Part shown: piece after piece, positions 7,705 through 14,700 of the stretch
How the letters are laid out: each line of letters begins with the position of its first letter
How positions within the stretch are numbered: position 1 is the first letter of the stretch
NCBI GenBank assembly: GCA_021783175.1
Contig: JAJXUF010000076.1
Coordinates: forward strand, 1 to 15,114
DNA length: 15,114 bases
From: Pseudomonadota bacterium
Lineage (GTDB): Bacteria > Pseudomonadota > Gammaproteobacteria > Acidiferrobacterales > UBA6901
Reading direction: 5' to 3'
Notes under the pieces: generated by a model
Seen by the model: only the letters and a program-made list of their open reading frames with translations
Databases searched by the model: none
Told to the model about the DNA's origin: nothing
Translations under genes and position numbers: made by a program

Positions 7705-8469
7705 CTACCGTCGCGCCACGATCTCCCAGCACGCCGCCCCCGGCTCGCCCGGTTGGGTAAAGTATGCCGGGCATCCGACGCGAGATGTCGCATTGCCATC
7801 AGTCACGGCGATTTCCGTGCCCCCCGGCACCTGCCACGCCCGCACGGGCCCGACTATGCAGGTCGTGGGCGGCGGGGAGTTCGTCGCGAGCCAAAATACG
7901 AACGCGCCGATACACGCAGCAACGAATAGCAGGAACGACACCAGTCCCCAAGAGCGTGCCATGCGCGACGTGAGTCCAGCGCGCACCTCGTCGCGGGCCG
8001 CCGCCGCAAGATCAGCACGCCAACCCGCCACCATCTCATCCCGGGCTTTGGTTCCCGCAGAGCGTAGCCCGGCGATGGCTTGCCTCAATGCATCGGATCC
8101 GGCTTTCGTTGCGTGCGCGATGCCCTGTCGCACTTTCTCTGTTGCCGCGTCCGACTGCTGTTGTGCTTCCTGCATGATCTTTTTCCCGGCCGCTTCCACC
8201 GTCTTGCTTAGATCGATACCGGCCCGAACGCCCCCCTGGAACACATGGTCCGGGATCTTCGCAGTCTCGACGCGGACTGAATCGAGTGACGCCCGCGAGA
8301 TCGATGCCGATTCCGTGGCCGACCACGCCAGCCCCACCATGGCCCATTGCGGATCATCGGGGTCGGTGATCTGCTTGTCGAGCGCCATTTTCAAAATGGA
8401 CGTGTGACTTGCAGCAGGGACGGCGTCCAAGATCTGATCACGCAGCGACTGTTTCTTGACGTCACTCAT
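7705..8469 (-). CDS. Helical protein with one membrane segment, unknown function
   Basis: The 254-residue product is not a family I recognise. Residues 60-170 are rich in Ala, Glu, Arg and Gln and look like long amphipathic or coiled-coil helices. Residues 174-195 form one strong membrane segment, followed by a 58-residue tail with three cysteines, two of which (C233 and C247) may pair if the tail is periplasmic. The ATG at 8469 overlaps the end of the ParA-like gene by 8 bases (ATGAGTGA), so translation is coupled. By position it resembles the third protein of TraK-TraL-TraM or StbA-StbB-StbC sets, where a membrane or helical partner follows a ParA-like ATPase. It might anchor the ATPase to the membrane. 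That comparison rests on order and architecture, not on sequence identity. Confidence 0.75.
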   Translation of the reverse strand: MSDVKKQSLRDQILDAVPAASHTSILKMALDKQITDPDDPQWAMVGLAWSATESASISRASLDSVRVETAKIPDHVFQGGVRAGIDLSKTVEAAGKKIMQEAQQQSDAATEKVRQGIAHATKAGSDALRQAIAGLRSAGTKARDEMVAGWRADLAAAARDEVRAGLTSRMARSWGLVSFLLFVAACIGAFVFWLATNSPPPTTCIVGPVRAWQVPGGTEIAVTDGNATSRVGCPAYFTQPGEPGAACWEIVARR

Positions 8470-9178
8470 GATCCACCCCCCGCGCGGCGACTTTGTGCGC
8501 AGCACTCAACCAACGAAACAACAGAGCGCGATCCGCGACCTTGAGGGGGCTGTCCTTTTCGAGCAGTGATGAATACGATCCCGGCATCATCCTGATTTGC
8601 TCTTCCAGCGCGGGGGGCTTAAACAACGGCATCACCCCCTCTTTGCCGCCGGCGGCGAGAAACTTCTGCCGAGTGCCCGACTTGAACCAGTGGTAGCCGT
8701 CAGGGGGCCCAAATAATTCCGGCATGACGACCACCTGCCGATCAAGTGGGACCGCGCTCATCAACCCCTCACGCATCGAACGGACGAGATTCGAGGTGTG
8801 CAGATCCAAACTGCCGACGCTGTAGTACACCGTCAGTTGGTGCCCTAGCATCTCGGCCGTACTTGCGAGCAACCCGGCGAACTGGTCGAGCGTGTCGCTC
8901 GCCTGCCCCGGCAGATTGACGACCACATCTTTGCCGGCAGCGTGCTCTTCGAGCCAGCAGCCGAGGGCGGAGAAAGCGGCTTCCATTGCGTCGGGCCGAT
9001 TGAGGTTAATGAATCCGGTATCTACAAGACCGTCATACCGCTTGCCAACATCCGCACCGGACTTGTCACCCTCGACGATCACTACATCGCGCTCGCGCTT
9101 GATAAGCAGATCGACCAAGACCATCGCGAGTCGGCTCTTGCCCAGCCCGCCTTTTTCACCATGGGAAATAAATATCAT
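8462..9178 (-). CDS. ParA/MinD-type ATPase (TraL/StbB-like)
   Basis: The 238-residue protein begins with a deviant Walker A motif, G-E-K-G-G-L-G-K-S (residues 7-15), with the signature Lys9 and the P-loop Lys14. V-V-I-V-E-G-D-K-S-G-A-D follows as the A' region and D-V-V-V-N-L-P-G-Q as the Walker B region. These place it in the ParA/MinD/CobQ superfamily. Such ATPases segregate or position plasmid DNA or, as with TraL and StbB, assist conjugation. No ParB is present. It starts 5 bases after the small gene upstream and overlaps the membrane-protein gene downstream, so all three work as one operon. I favour a role in stability of the excised form or in mobilisation. Confidence 0.85.
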   Translation of the reverse strand: MIFISHGEKGGLGKSRLAMVLVDLLIKRERDVVIVEGDKSGADVGKRYDGLVDTGFINLNRPDAMEAAFSALGCWLEEHAAGKDVVVNLPGQASDTLDQFAGLLASTAEMLGHQLTVYYSVGSLDLHTSNLVRSMREGLMSAVPLDRQVVVMPELFGPPDGYHWFKSGTRQKFLAAGGKEGVMPLFKPPALEEQIRMMPGSYSSLLEKDSPLKVADRALLFRWLSAAHKVAARGVDHE

Positions 9179-9183
9179 GTCGT

Positions 9184-9522
9184 TTAACCTCGCTTGTTGT
9201 CGTCATCAAAGACAGGGTTGTGCTGTTGTGTCCGACAGAAGCCATGAGACTCAGTCGGCGCATCCGCCACCTTCTTCCGGGGCGGTGACGTCGCGCTGCG
9301 AGAAGTTTCCGGCAGGTCGGCGATCTGCGTTACGACCAGGCGGCCGGATTGGATAGCAGCCCGGGCACGGACCACCGCACGTCGGAAATTTTCAGCCGAT
9401 GGCGTGCCGAAAAGGACAGCGAGGTCGCCCCAGGTGTAGCCGCGTTGGCGGGCGGCACCGACGGCGTCCACATACGGCGCGACGCGCGCCGGTAGCCGAG
9501 AGGGTTCAGATCCAGTTCCCAT
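9184..9522 (-). CDS. Small basic protein heading the ParA-like operon
   Basis: The 112-residue product is not firmly recognised. Residues 8-60 contain R-Q-R-G-Y-T-W-G-D-L-A-V-L-F-G followed by a basic helix, a layout like the short N-terminal helix-turn-helix of plasmid proteins such as TraK, KfrA or StbA. The C-terminal half is rich in Ser, Pro and charged residues and is probably disordered. ATG 9522 has GGAG at a good distance upstream; a longer reading to 9609 has none. The next gene starts 5 bases after its stop. The order small DNA-binding protein, ParA-like ATPase, membrane protein matches plasmid transfer or stability operons. If so, its binding site should lie in the gap just upstream. 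Confidence 0.7.
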   Translation of the reverse strand: MGTGSEPSRLPARVAPYVDAVGAARQRGYTWGDLAVLFGTPSAENFRRAVVRARAAIQSGRLVVTQIADLPETSRSATSPPRKKVADAPTESHGFCRTQQHNPVFDDDNKRG

Positions 9523-9930
9523 GTTTTCGCTCCAACAAATGGCCCGCGAATGCGGCGCCTTCAATGCTGCGCAGGAGGGGGACATGGGGTTACCGGGATA
9601 AGAGGTCAATCAGGCACTTACCGCCCATCGGTGTCCACATTGACCTGGCAATTTTAGGTCGGGCACTGGCTCTGCTGTGACTCTTGCGGGTTTTTTGATC
9701 TGCAATTATGGGAGAGTGATGTGAAGACGACTCGTGCCCTGCTCACTCCGACCGAATAAAGGCAGGTATCGACGCCCACTGTGAAGACGTGGGCTATACA
9801 CACAATCGCACCTAGCGATGGTGTGGCCTGCCGGCCCTGCTGCGCCTCCCGGATCTGCCGCTTCGCTGTCCTGTCCCGCCCTGCCTCAACCCTTCGGCAG
9901 CGAATGATGCACGACCGCAAGGGGCCTCTG
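9523..9930. promoter_or_regulatory. Divergent regulatory gap between the two gene sets
   Basis: This 408-bp gap separates the minus-strand operon from the plus-strand set, so it should hold both promoters; I cannot assign either with confidence. AGGTCAAT (9603-9610) and ATTGACCT (9639-9646) are 8-bp inverted copies and a further AGGTC lies at 9657-9661. TGTGAAGACG occurs at 9720-9729 and 9780-9789, exactly 60 bases apart. A T6 run lies at about 9693-9698. The minus strand reads GGTAAGTGC at 9614-9622, recalling nick regions of RSF1010-type plasmids, but the match is too short to call an oriT. No coding sequence is convincing here. Confidence 0.45.
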
Positions 9931-10071
9931 ATGGTGAGGCTGCAGGTACTAGTCGATCCGGGGGTGGGGGTGAAAATGAAGCACATCGCAAAGCGGACCG
10001 GCTGGACCCAGCGAGAGATCGTCGAGGCGGCGGTCAAGTTACTCGACGAACGCACAGTGGGCAGAAAATAG
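9931..10071 (+). CDS. Ribbon-helix-helix DNA-binding protein, 46 residues
   Basis: The 46-residue product has the CopG/Arc layout: a short beta-strand, R-L-Q-V-L-V-D, followed by two helices, K-M-K-H-I-A-K-R-T-G-W and T-Q-R-E-I-V-E-A-A-V-K-L-L-D. Proteins of this kind dimerise, place the strand in the DNA major groove and often repress plasmid replication or their own operon. I chose ATG 9931 because AAGGGG lies 6 bases upstream and the beta-strand starts right after it; ATG codons at 9904 and 9907 would add residues that do not belong to the fold. It precedes the 283-residue gene and polB on the same strand, so it is a plausible regulator of them. The repeats in the gap upstream are candidate operators. 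Confidence 0.75.
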   Translation: MVRLQVLVDPGVGVKMKHIAKRTGWTQREIVEAAVKLLDERTVGRK

Positions 10072-10100
10072 GCTACGCTTTCTCGAAGAGTAGAAACGCA

Positions 10101-10124
10101 CAAGGCCGCTTCGCGGCGGCCTTG
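10101..10124 (+). terminator. 9-bp GC-rich hairpin after the ribbon-helix-helix gene
   Basis: CAAGGCCGC (10101-10109) and GCGGCCTTG (10116-10124) form a perfect 9-bp stem with loop TTCGCG. It lies 29 bases after the stop of the small gene and before the 283-residue gene. A T tract is lacking, so it may attenuate, stabilise or process the transcript and not end it fully. Confidence 0.5.
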
Positions 10125-10170
10125 GCCTCGGCCCCAACAGGAGCAGAGGAAACCAGATGAGGAAGGCATC

Positions 10171-11022
10171 ATGGCTTCGCCGAAGAATAGTAGTACATCG
10201 CCAGACCCAGTTCCAGACAACAACGTGCTGGACGCGATCCACTCCTTTGCACCCCCGAGCGACGGCTGGCGCGCAATTCCTGGATCGGGGGGCTCCTACA
10301 CGCGAGATCGAGACCCAGGACCAGAACAAAGCCCCGAGGGGCAGCGGCGATTCGACAGACTCTGCTGCAACATAAAAAACCAACTTGAGATCTGGGGAGT
10401 GATATGGGACATGCGACACGCGCCGCGTGGGTTACAGCGTCACCGACATGCGCCCCGGCTACGCGTACGGGTACGCACCGCCTCCCGCGCCCGCGCTCAC
10501 AGATCCTCGGCGGCTGTCCGGCGCGCGACCACAGACAGTGGCGGCTTAGATCCTGACCCCGACCCAGAACCAGAACGACCCCCCGAGCTTTCCCAGCCTC
10601 AACTCTCCGACCCAGCAGCAGAGTGGCTCGCACGGCATGACCGCCGCGAGCGCAAGTCTGGCGAAGGTGTCGCGCGACGCGCACGCCGGCTGCGCGATGC
10701 AGACAGGCGCATCGACGATCTCTCGCGGCCCAGCAGCATTCGTCGCGGCCATTTCCAGCCTGAAGACTGGAGCGATGTAGCATCACAAGTAGACTGCTCC
10801 CCCGCCGAAGGCGCGGCGGCGCGCCGACGCGCGGCCGCACGCGGCGCGGTACAGCGCGCACTGAAAGAAGCGCACAAGCGCGGCCCCAGGCACTATCAGG
10901 CAGCGCTCGATCTGGCTCTCGCCGCAGCGATCGCGGCGGGCGCAACCCATGACGCGGCGGGGGAGATAGCCGGAACATCAGGGCGGACGGTGCGGCGGCG
11001 GGCTCGCAGGGGGCGCGCATGA
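10171..11022 (+). CDS. Arg-rich protein with C-terminal helix-turn-helix, upstream of polB
   Basis: The 283-residue product belongs to no family I recognise. The first 150 residues are low in complexity, with proline and acidic runs such as D-P-D-P-D-P-E-P-E and many arginines, and are probably disordered. The C-terminal 40 residues fold plausibly as a helix-turn-helix: A-A-A-I-A-A-G-A-T-H-D-A-A-G-E-I-A, then S-G-R-T-V-R-R-R. Its TGA overlaps the polB ATG (ATGA, 11019-11022), so translation is coupled and the two proteins probably work together. It could be a replication initiator that recruits PolB, a priming partner or a regulator. GGAAGG 4 bases upstream supports ATG 10171. The opposite strand is open over the same length, so existence rests on the overlap and the helix-turn-helix. 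Confidence 0.7.
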   Translation: MASPKNSSTSPDPVPDNNVLDAIHSFAPPSDGWRAIPGSGGSYTRDRDPGPEQSPEGQRRFDRLCCNIKNQLEIWGVIWDMRHAPRGLQRHRHAPRLRVRVRTASRARAHRSSAAVRRATTDSGGLDPDPDPEPERPPELSQPQLSDPAAEWLARHDRRERKSGEGVARRARRLRDADRRIDDLSRPSSIRRGHFQPEDWSDVASQVDCSPAEGAAARRRAAARGAVQRALKEAHKRGPRHYQAALDLALAAAIAAGATHDAAGEIAGTSGRTVRRRARRGRA

Positions 11023-13814
11023 GCGCCGCTCTGCCCGACGGCGCGGAGATCCGATACCAGGGCGCCCACTACCACATCACAGCGACTAACACCCACCGGA
11101 CCCGGCGCGGGGTTTCGGTGTCCTCGATGACCCTGTTGACGGTGTCAACGGACCCCGCAAAAAGTACGACACAAAAATTTGTGTCGTACCCGACCCCTTC
11201 GCAAGTTGCTGATTCACCGCAGGAAATACATGGTGTCATAAGCCACTTGGGTGTGCCCCAGGCGCTTATGACACCACCCGCAAAACTGGGCACCCCTCGG
11301 GCCCCTTTGCTGGTCGGCTACGATGCAGAGTGGCAGATAGTGGACGGGCGGCGGCAGATCCTGTCCCTACAGATGTCTGTCAGGTGTTCTGACGGTCGCG
11401 AGCGTGTGTGGGTGCTATGGCATCGGAAAAATACCCGTTTCGCACTCTCGACGCTGATGGGTTGGTTTTTGGCCGATCTCGCACCGCACATCGATTACCG
11501 GGACTACACCCCTGTCGGCGGTAAAAAACAGGATAAGGGAAAAAGCAGGAAGGGCCGGGAGCCCGCGTACTTGGTCACGATGGCCGGACACTACAGCATC
11601 GTGGATTTGTCGGTAGTCTATGACCGGGCGAAAATTCTGAGAAAGACGGACAGTCTGCGCCGCACACTCGCGTCGGTAGAGAAACCGGTATACAGCGAAG
11701 TGTGGTCGGAGGATCGCAATCGGTCACGCAAGGTGGTGATCCACTTCCGCGACACGATGCTGCTCGCCCCGGCCGGTTCGTCCGTCGAAAAGCTCGGCGA
11801 TGCGATGCAGTTCTCTAAGCTCGTGCTGCCGGATGGGTATGGCAAAAGCGAGATGGGGCGGCTGCGGGCCGAGCGTCCGGACGCGTTCATCGCGTACGCG
11901 GCTCGTGACGCGGAGATCACCCGGAGGTGGATTGAAATGACGACCGGACCTAACTCAATCGTGCCCGTCACCTTGGGCGGGCAGGCGGCGCTCATCCTGC
12001 GCGAAGCAATCGTGACGCATCGTGATTGGGACCGCACAAAGTTCGATTTTGAGTGGCGGGGGCTCGCCACGACGGCGGAAACATATCGGGACGAGGGCGG
12101 CGAGGGATCGACGCTGCGCCGCAGGAAAGTGCAAGTACCGAGGCCCGAGGCACTGATGCTGCTCACTGCTGCCTCACACGCCTATTACGGCGGAAGAAAC
12201 GAGGGGTTCTTGTTCGGCGTCCACCACTCTCCCCATGGTTGGTCGGACTACGATTTGGCGGGCGCATATCCTACCGCGATGGCCCTTATCGATGACCCCG
12301 ACTACTCGGCGGCTCCAATCGCGATGACCGGCACGCTCAGGCTCGGCGCCTGGTTACAGCCTAACTCGTGGTTCTTTGGTCACATTCGTTTTCGGTTCCC
12401 GGTCGGCACGATGTACCCCTGCCTGCCCTGCAAAGACCCATACGGCCGAGGACTCATCTTCCCGCTGCGAGGCGAGACGTGGGCGAGCGCCCCCGAGATC
12501 CGGCTGGCGCTCCAAATCGGGTGCGAAGTCGAACTCACGCAGCCTGCCCTCCTGCTGCCCACAACCGGCGATTACTCGCTGCGCGAAGGTATGCGAGGGC
12601 TTCTGGGGGCACGACGGGAGGCGGAGCAGACGTATGGAAAGAAAAGCGTACAGGCTTTGGCGGCGAAAGAACGTGCCAACTCGGCCTATGGAAAATTGGC
12701 GCAGGGTTTGGCGGGCAAGCGTGCGTACTCGACCCGGCACGACCAGACACGGCCGATCCCGATGTCTCCGGTGACCAGTGCGCCCCAGGCGGCGTTGACG
12801 ACCGGCTTGGTTCGCGCCGTCGTCAGTGCTGCAATGATTCAACTGCACGAGCTTGGGTACTCCACCGCGTCAGTTACCACCGACGGTTTCTTGACAGACG
12901 CTCCGTCCGAGGTGCTGTACGGGCTCGATCTCTTCGGCTTGAAGAAAGGATTCGAGGACGCCCGTCGTGGTCTCGTAGGCAGCGAAACGATTTGGGAATT
13001 GAAGCACCGCTCCCGCTCCCTTGTGATGCTGAAGACCCGTGGCGGATTCGGCATAGGACAGATTGATGCGCATGCGTTGCCCGTGGCCGGGGCTGGATAC
13101 AAAGTCTCGGGATCGGTGAAAGATCGAGTGGAGCAGATCGGGAAACCAGCAGCACTTGCAGAACTCTTCCTCGCCCGGAAGGGCCGCATCGGTTTCGAGT
13201 TCCATGCCCTGCCCTCGCCGCGTGAATACGTGCAGCACGATGCGGATGCGGTCGGCAAGGACGTGTCGAAACAAATTAGCTGGGAGTGGGACTACAAGCG
13301 TGAGCCCGTCAACGAACGCATGGAGTCAATCGAGATCGACGGCACACGGTATAACCACGTGAGTTACGCAACACGCCCTTGGGGGGGCATGGCCGAGTTT
13401 GAAAACGCCAGGGCGGCGACAGACGATCTGCGCGAGCCAGTCGTGGACGAGGGGAACGTGGTCGAGATCCGCGGGCGTATTGCCCGTCGGCCGGCAGCGA
13501 AAGAGATGGGATTGCGGGTCCGGGGGAAACTCCCGCGTGCGCACGCGATCTCGATTTTGCGTGGTCTACGATCCGGACTTCTGACCGCGCCGTGGTTCGT
13601 GCCCGGCATCACCGGCCGCCAGGTGTGCAAGCGAGTGGGCGAAGTGTTCGGGGTCGAATTAGGTCTCGACGATTGGAAGAATGCAGGACGCGCCGACAGG
13701 TCACAAAAAGCATTGTTCATCGGGCTGGGCGTAGAGATGGTGGCGTTGAGGATCACCGTTTCTACGGCTCCTGCGGTGAAGACGGCAGCGGCAGGGGCGG
13801 AGAACGCCGCGTGA
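11019..13814 (+). CDS. polB: Family B DNA polymerase with 3'-5' exonuclease domain
   Basis: The 931-residue protein would copy the excised element. The exonuclease domain has Asp102 and Glu104 in Y-D-A-E-W, a second motif H-Y-S-I-V-D (Asp196) and Y-A-A-R-D (Tyr293, Asp297). The polymerase domain has motif A D-L-A-G-A-Y-P (Asp412), motif B K-E-R-A-N-S-A-Y-G (Lys550, Tyr557, Gly558), motif C V-T-T-D-G-F (Asp622) and K-T-R-G at 672-675 in the place of the KxY motif. Motif C has Thr where the classical D-T-D has its first Asp. Layout and size suit the protein-primed or primer-independent branches found on plasmids, phages and pipolins; I cannot decide between them. The start overlaps the upstream gene by 4 bp. 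Residues 39-86 are encoded by DNA with three perfect inverted repeats and may be a linker. An alternative start is ATG 11268 (Met84). Confidence 0.93.
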   Translation: MSAALPDGAEIRYQGAHYHITATNTHRTRRGVSVSSMTLLTVSTDPAKSTTQKFVSYPTPSQVADSPQEIHGVISHLGVPQALMTPPAKLGTPRAPLLVGYDAEWQIVDGRRQILSLQMSVRCSDGRERVWVLWHRKNTRFALSTLMGWFLADLAPHIDYRDYTPVGGKKQDKGKSRKGREPAYLVTMAGHYSIVDLSVVYDRAKILRKTDSLRRTLASVEKPVYSEVWSEDRNRSRKVVIHFRDTMLLAPAGSSVEKLGDAMQFSKLVLPDGYGKSEMGRLRAERPDAFIAYAARDAEITRRWIEMTTGPNSIVPVTLGGQAALILREAIVTHRDWDRTKFDFEWRGLATTAETYRDEGGEGSTLRRRKVQVPRPEALMLLTAASHAYYGGRNEGFLFGVHHSPHGWSDYDLAGAYPTAMALIDDPDYSAAPIAMTGTLRLGAWLQPNSWFFGHIRFRFPVGTMYPCLPCKDPYGRGLIFPLRGETWASAPEIRLALQIGCEVELTQPALLLPTTGDYSLREGMRGLLGARREAEQTYGKKSVQALAAKERANSAYGKLAQGLAGKRAYSTRHDQTRPIPMSPVTSAPQAALTTGLVRAVVSAAMIQLHELGYSTASVTTDGFLTDAPSEVLYGLDLFGLKKGFEDARRGLVGSETIWELKHRSRSLVMLKTRGGFGIGQIDAHALPVAGAGYKVSGSVKDRVEQIGKPAALAELFLARKGRIGFEFHALPSPREYVQHDADAVGKDVSKQISWEWDYKREPVNERMESIEIDGTRYNHVSYATRPWGGMAEFENARAATDDLREPVVDEGNVVEIRGRIARRPAAKEMGLRVRGKLPRAHAISILRGLRSGLLTAPWFVPGITGRQVCKRVGEVFGVELGLDDWKNAGRADRSQKALFIGLGVEMVALRITVSTAPAVKTAAAGAENAA
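11135..11276. repeat. Three perfect inverted repeats inside the start of polB
   Basis: GTTGAC/GTCAAC (11135-11140 and 11144-11149) are separated by 3 bases. GTACGACACAAA/TTTGTGTCGTAC (11164-11175 and 11178-11189) are separated by 2. TGGTGTCATAAGC/GCTTATGACACCA (11231-11243 and 11264-11276) are separated by 20. All three fall within 142 bp at the 5' end of the polymerase gene, between residues 39 and 86, a stretch that looks like a linker. Clustered palindromes in coding DNA are unusual and suggest operators, an origin, or inserted palindromic elements. Confidence 0.75.
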
Positions 13815-13827
13815 TTGTGGCCCTATC

Positions 13828-14109
13828 GTGGTTAAACGGTCACAGCTGCCCCATCCCGATCCCATCAAGTACGCGCGCCACGCCGTCGGCGCGAGGCGAA
13901 GAGTCGGGGGTCAGTGGTTGCATCCTTTCCGCCAGGGGCGCGGCGCGTACATGCCTCCTGCGCTGATGATGCCGCCTCCCGGCGGCGCAGCGCGTCGGGT
14001 CGATGCCGCGCCCTGCGCGGCCCCGCCGCCTGAACCCGTGAGCAGTGAACGCGGCGAAACGGGGACAGTGCCGTGGTTACAGCATCACCGGACGATACAA
14101 TACGATTGA
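13828..14109 (+). CDS. Possible small Pro/Arg-rich protein after polB
   Basis: This frame of 93 residues opens 13 bases after the polB stop at a GTG with no clear ribosome binding site and runs to a TGA before the convergent excisionase-like gene. It is rich in Pro, Arg, Ala and His and shows no domain that I recognise. Codon use looks compatible with the neighbours, and coupling to polB could explain the weak start. In GC-rich DNA such frames also arise by chance, so it may be non-coding. Apart from this frame I see no gene in 13815-14185. Confidence 0.3.
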   Translation: MVKRSQLPHPDPIKYARHAVGARRRVGGQWLHPFRQGRGAYMPPALMMPPPGGAARRVDAAPCAAPPPEPVSSERGETGTVPWLQHHRTIQYD

Positions 14110-14185
14110 TCTACATCCCCGTCTCATACCCACGATCACGATCCCCGACCTCGGCCCGGCACGATCAGACACCGCCGGGTGCTGC

Positions 14186-14437
14186 TCATCCAGAGCGGGG
14201 GCGTCCTGGCCCGCGCCGTTCCGGTTCGCCGGCGGCCCGGATCCCAGCGGCACGCTCTGCTTCCTCCCGCATCCACTCGCTGACCAGCTTTGCGCTCCAA
14301 CGCCTTGCCCGGCCGAACCTCACTGGCTTCGGCATCTGTCCGGCAACCAGCATGTTTTCCAGCTTCCTGCGGGAAAGCCCCATCCGTTTGCCGACCTCAT
14401 CAAGGTCAATGTATTCTTCGAACACGTCTGCCGACAT
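14186..14437 (-). CDS. Excisionase/AlpA-like DNA-binding protein
   Basis: The 83-residue protein has a MerR/AlpA-type winged helix-turn-helix: Y-I-D-L-D-E-V-G-K-R-M-G-L-S-R-R-K-L, then a wing with P-K-P-V-R-F-G-R-A-R-R-W and W-M-R-E-E as closing helix. Proteins of this kind beside an attachment site usually act as recombination directionality factors, bending DNA so that the integrase excises the element, or as activators of integrase. It lies 264 bases inside attR, at the opposite end from the integrase. The tail G-P-G-R-P-R resembles an AT-hook and may add minor-groove binding. ATG 14437 has GGAG upstream with 9 bases spacing; ATG 14452 is possible but lacks such a site. The candidate arm repeat at 14577-14595 lies upstream, so the protein may control its own gene. 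Confidence 0.8.
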   Translation of the reverse strand: MSADVFEEYIDLDEVGKRMGLSRRKLENMLVAGQMPKPVRFGRARRWSAKLVSEWMREEAERAAGIRAAGEPERRGPGRPRSG

Positions 14438-14700
14438 CTGCTTGCACTCCATAATACGATGGTGCGATCCATTGTCCTGATTTCCTGCCGCCCGTGAAGC
14501 GTCGGCGGCAGTTGTCAGGATCGGCGGCGTGCGACAATTCGGCAACAGCAAACGGCAGTGGTCGGCGTCAAATCTCGCGACACTGGCGCGACAACGCGGA
14601 TACATTGTCGCACACTATCAGGCACGGTCCTGCAGGATAACTCGTTGATGCGTAATGTCTTTGTGAGCGTCTGTGCGCACGAAAATGCACCGTTTACGCA
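14438..14700. promoter_or_regulatory. attR-proximal region with putative recombinase sites
   Basis: No gene is visible. GCGACAA-type sequences cluster here: GCGACAATT near 14531-14539, the 19-bp repeat at 14577-14595 with GCGACACT and GCGACAAC, and an inverted ATTGTCGC near 14605-14612. The same 19-bp sequence sits by attL. The cluster fits arm sites for integrase or excisionase together with the excisionase promoter. I cannot place the promoter with confidence. Confidence 0.45.
14577..14595 (+). repeat. 19-bp end-associated repeat, right copy
   Basis: This is an exact copy of GCGACACTGGCGCGACAAC at 413-431, in the same orientation. It lies about 105 bases inside attR and upstream of the excisionase-like gene. 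Related GCGACAA sequences occur on both sides of it. The bases flanking the 19-bp match differ between the copies. Confidence 0.6.

Noticed and set aside
10169..11020. A 283-codon open frame on the minus strand opposite the gene before polB
   Set aside because: The plus-strand gene has a ribosome binding site, a helix-turn-helix and a 4-bp overlap with polB. The minus-strand frame is a shadow in GC-rich DNA.
11995..12005. Nick-like CATCCTGC inside polB
   Set aside because: A short match to the IncP nic sequence inside a coding region, with no inverted repeat or relaxase gene nearby.
4776..13814. Casposon: Cas1 and PolB on one mobile element
   Set aside because: This Cas1 is a type II adaptation protein in an operon with cas9 and cas2. 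The ends are tRNA-derived att repeats with a tyrosine integrase, not terminal inverted repeats with a stand-alone Cas1.
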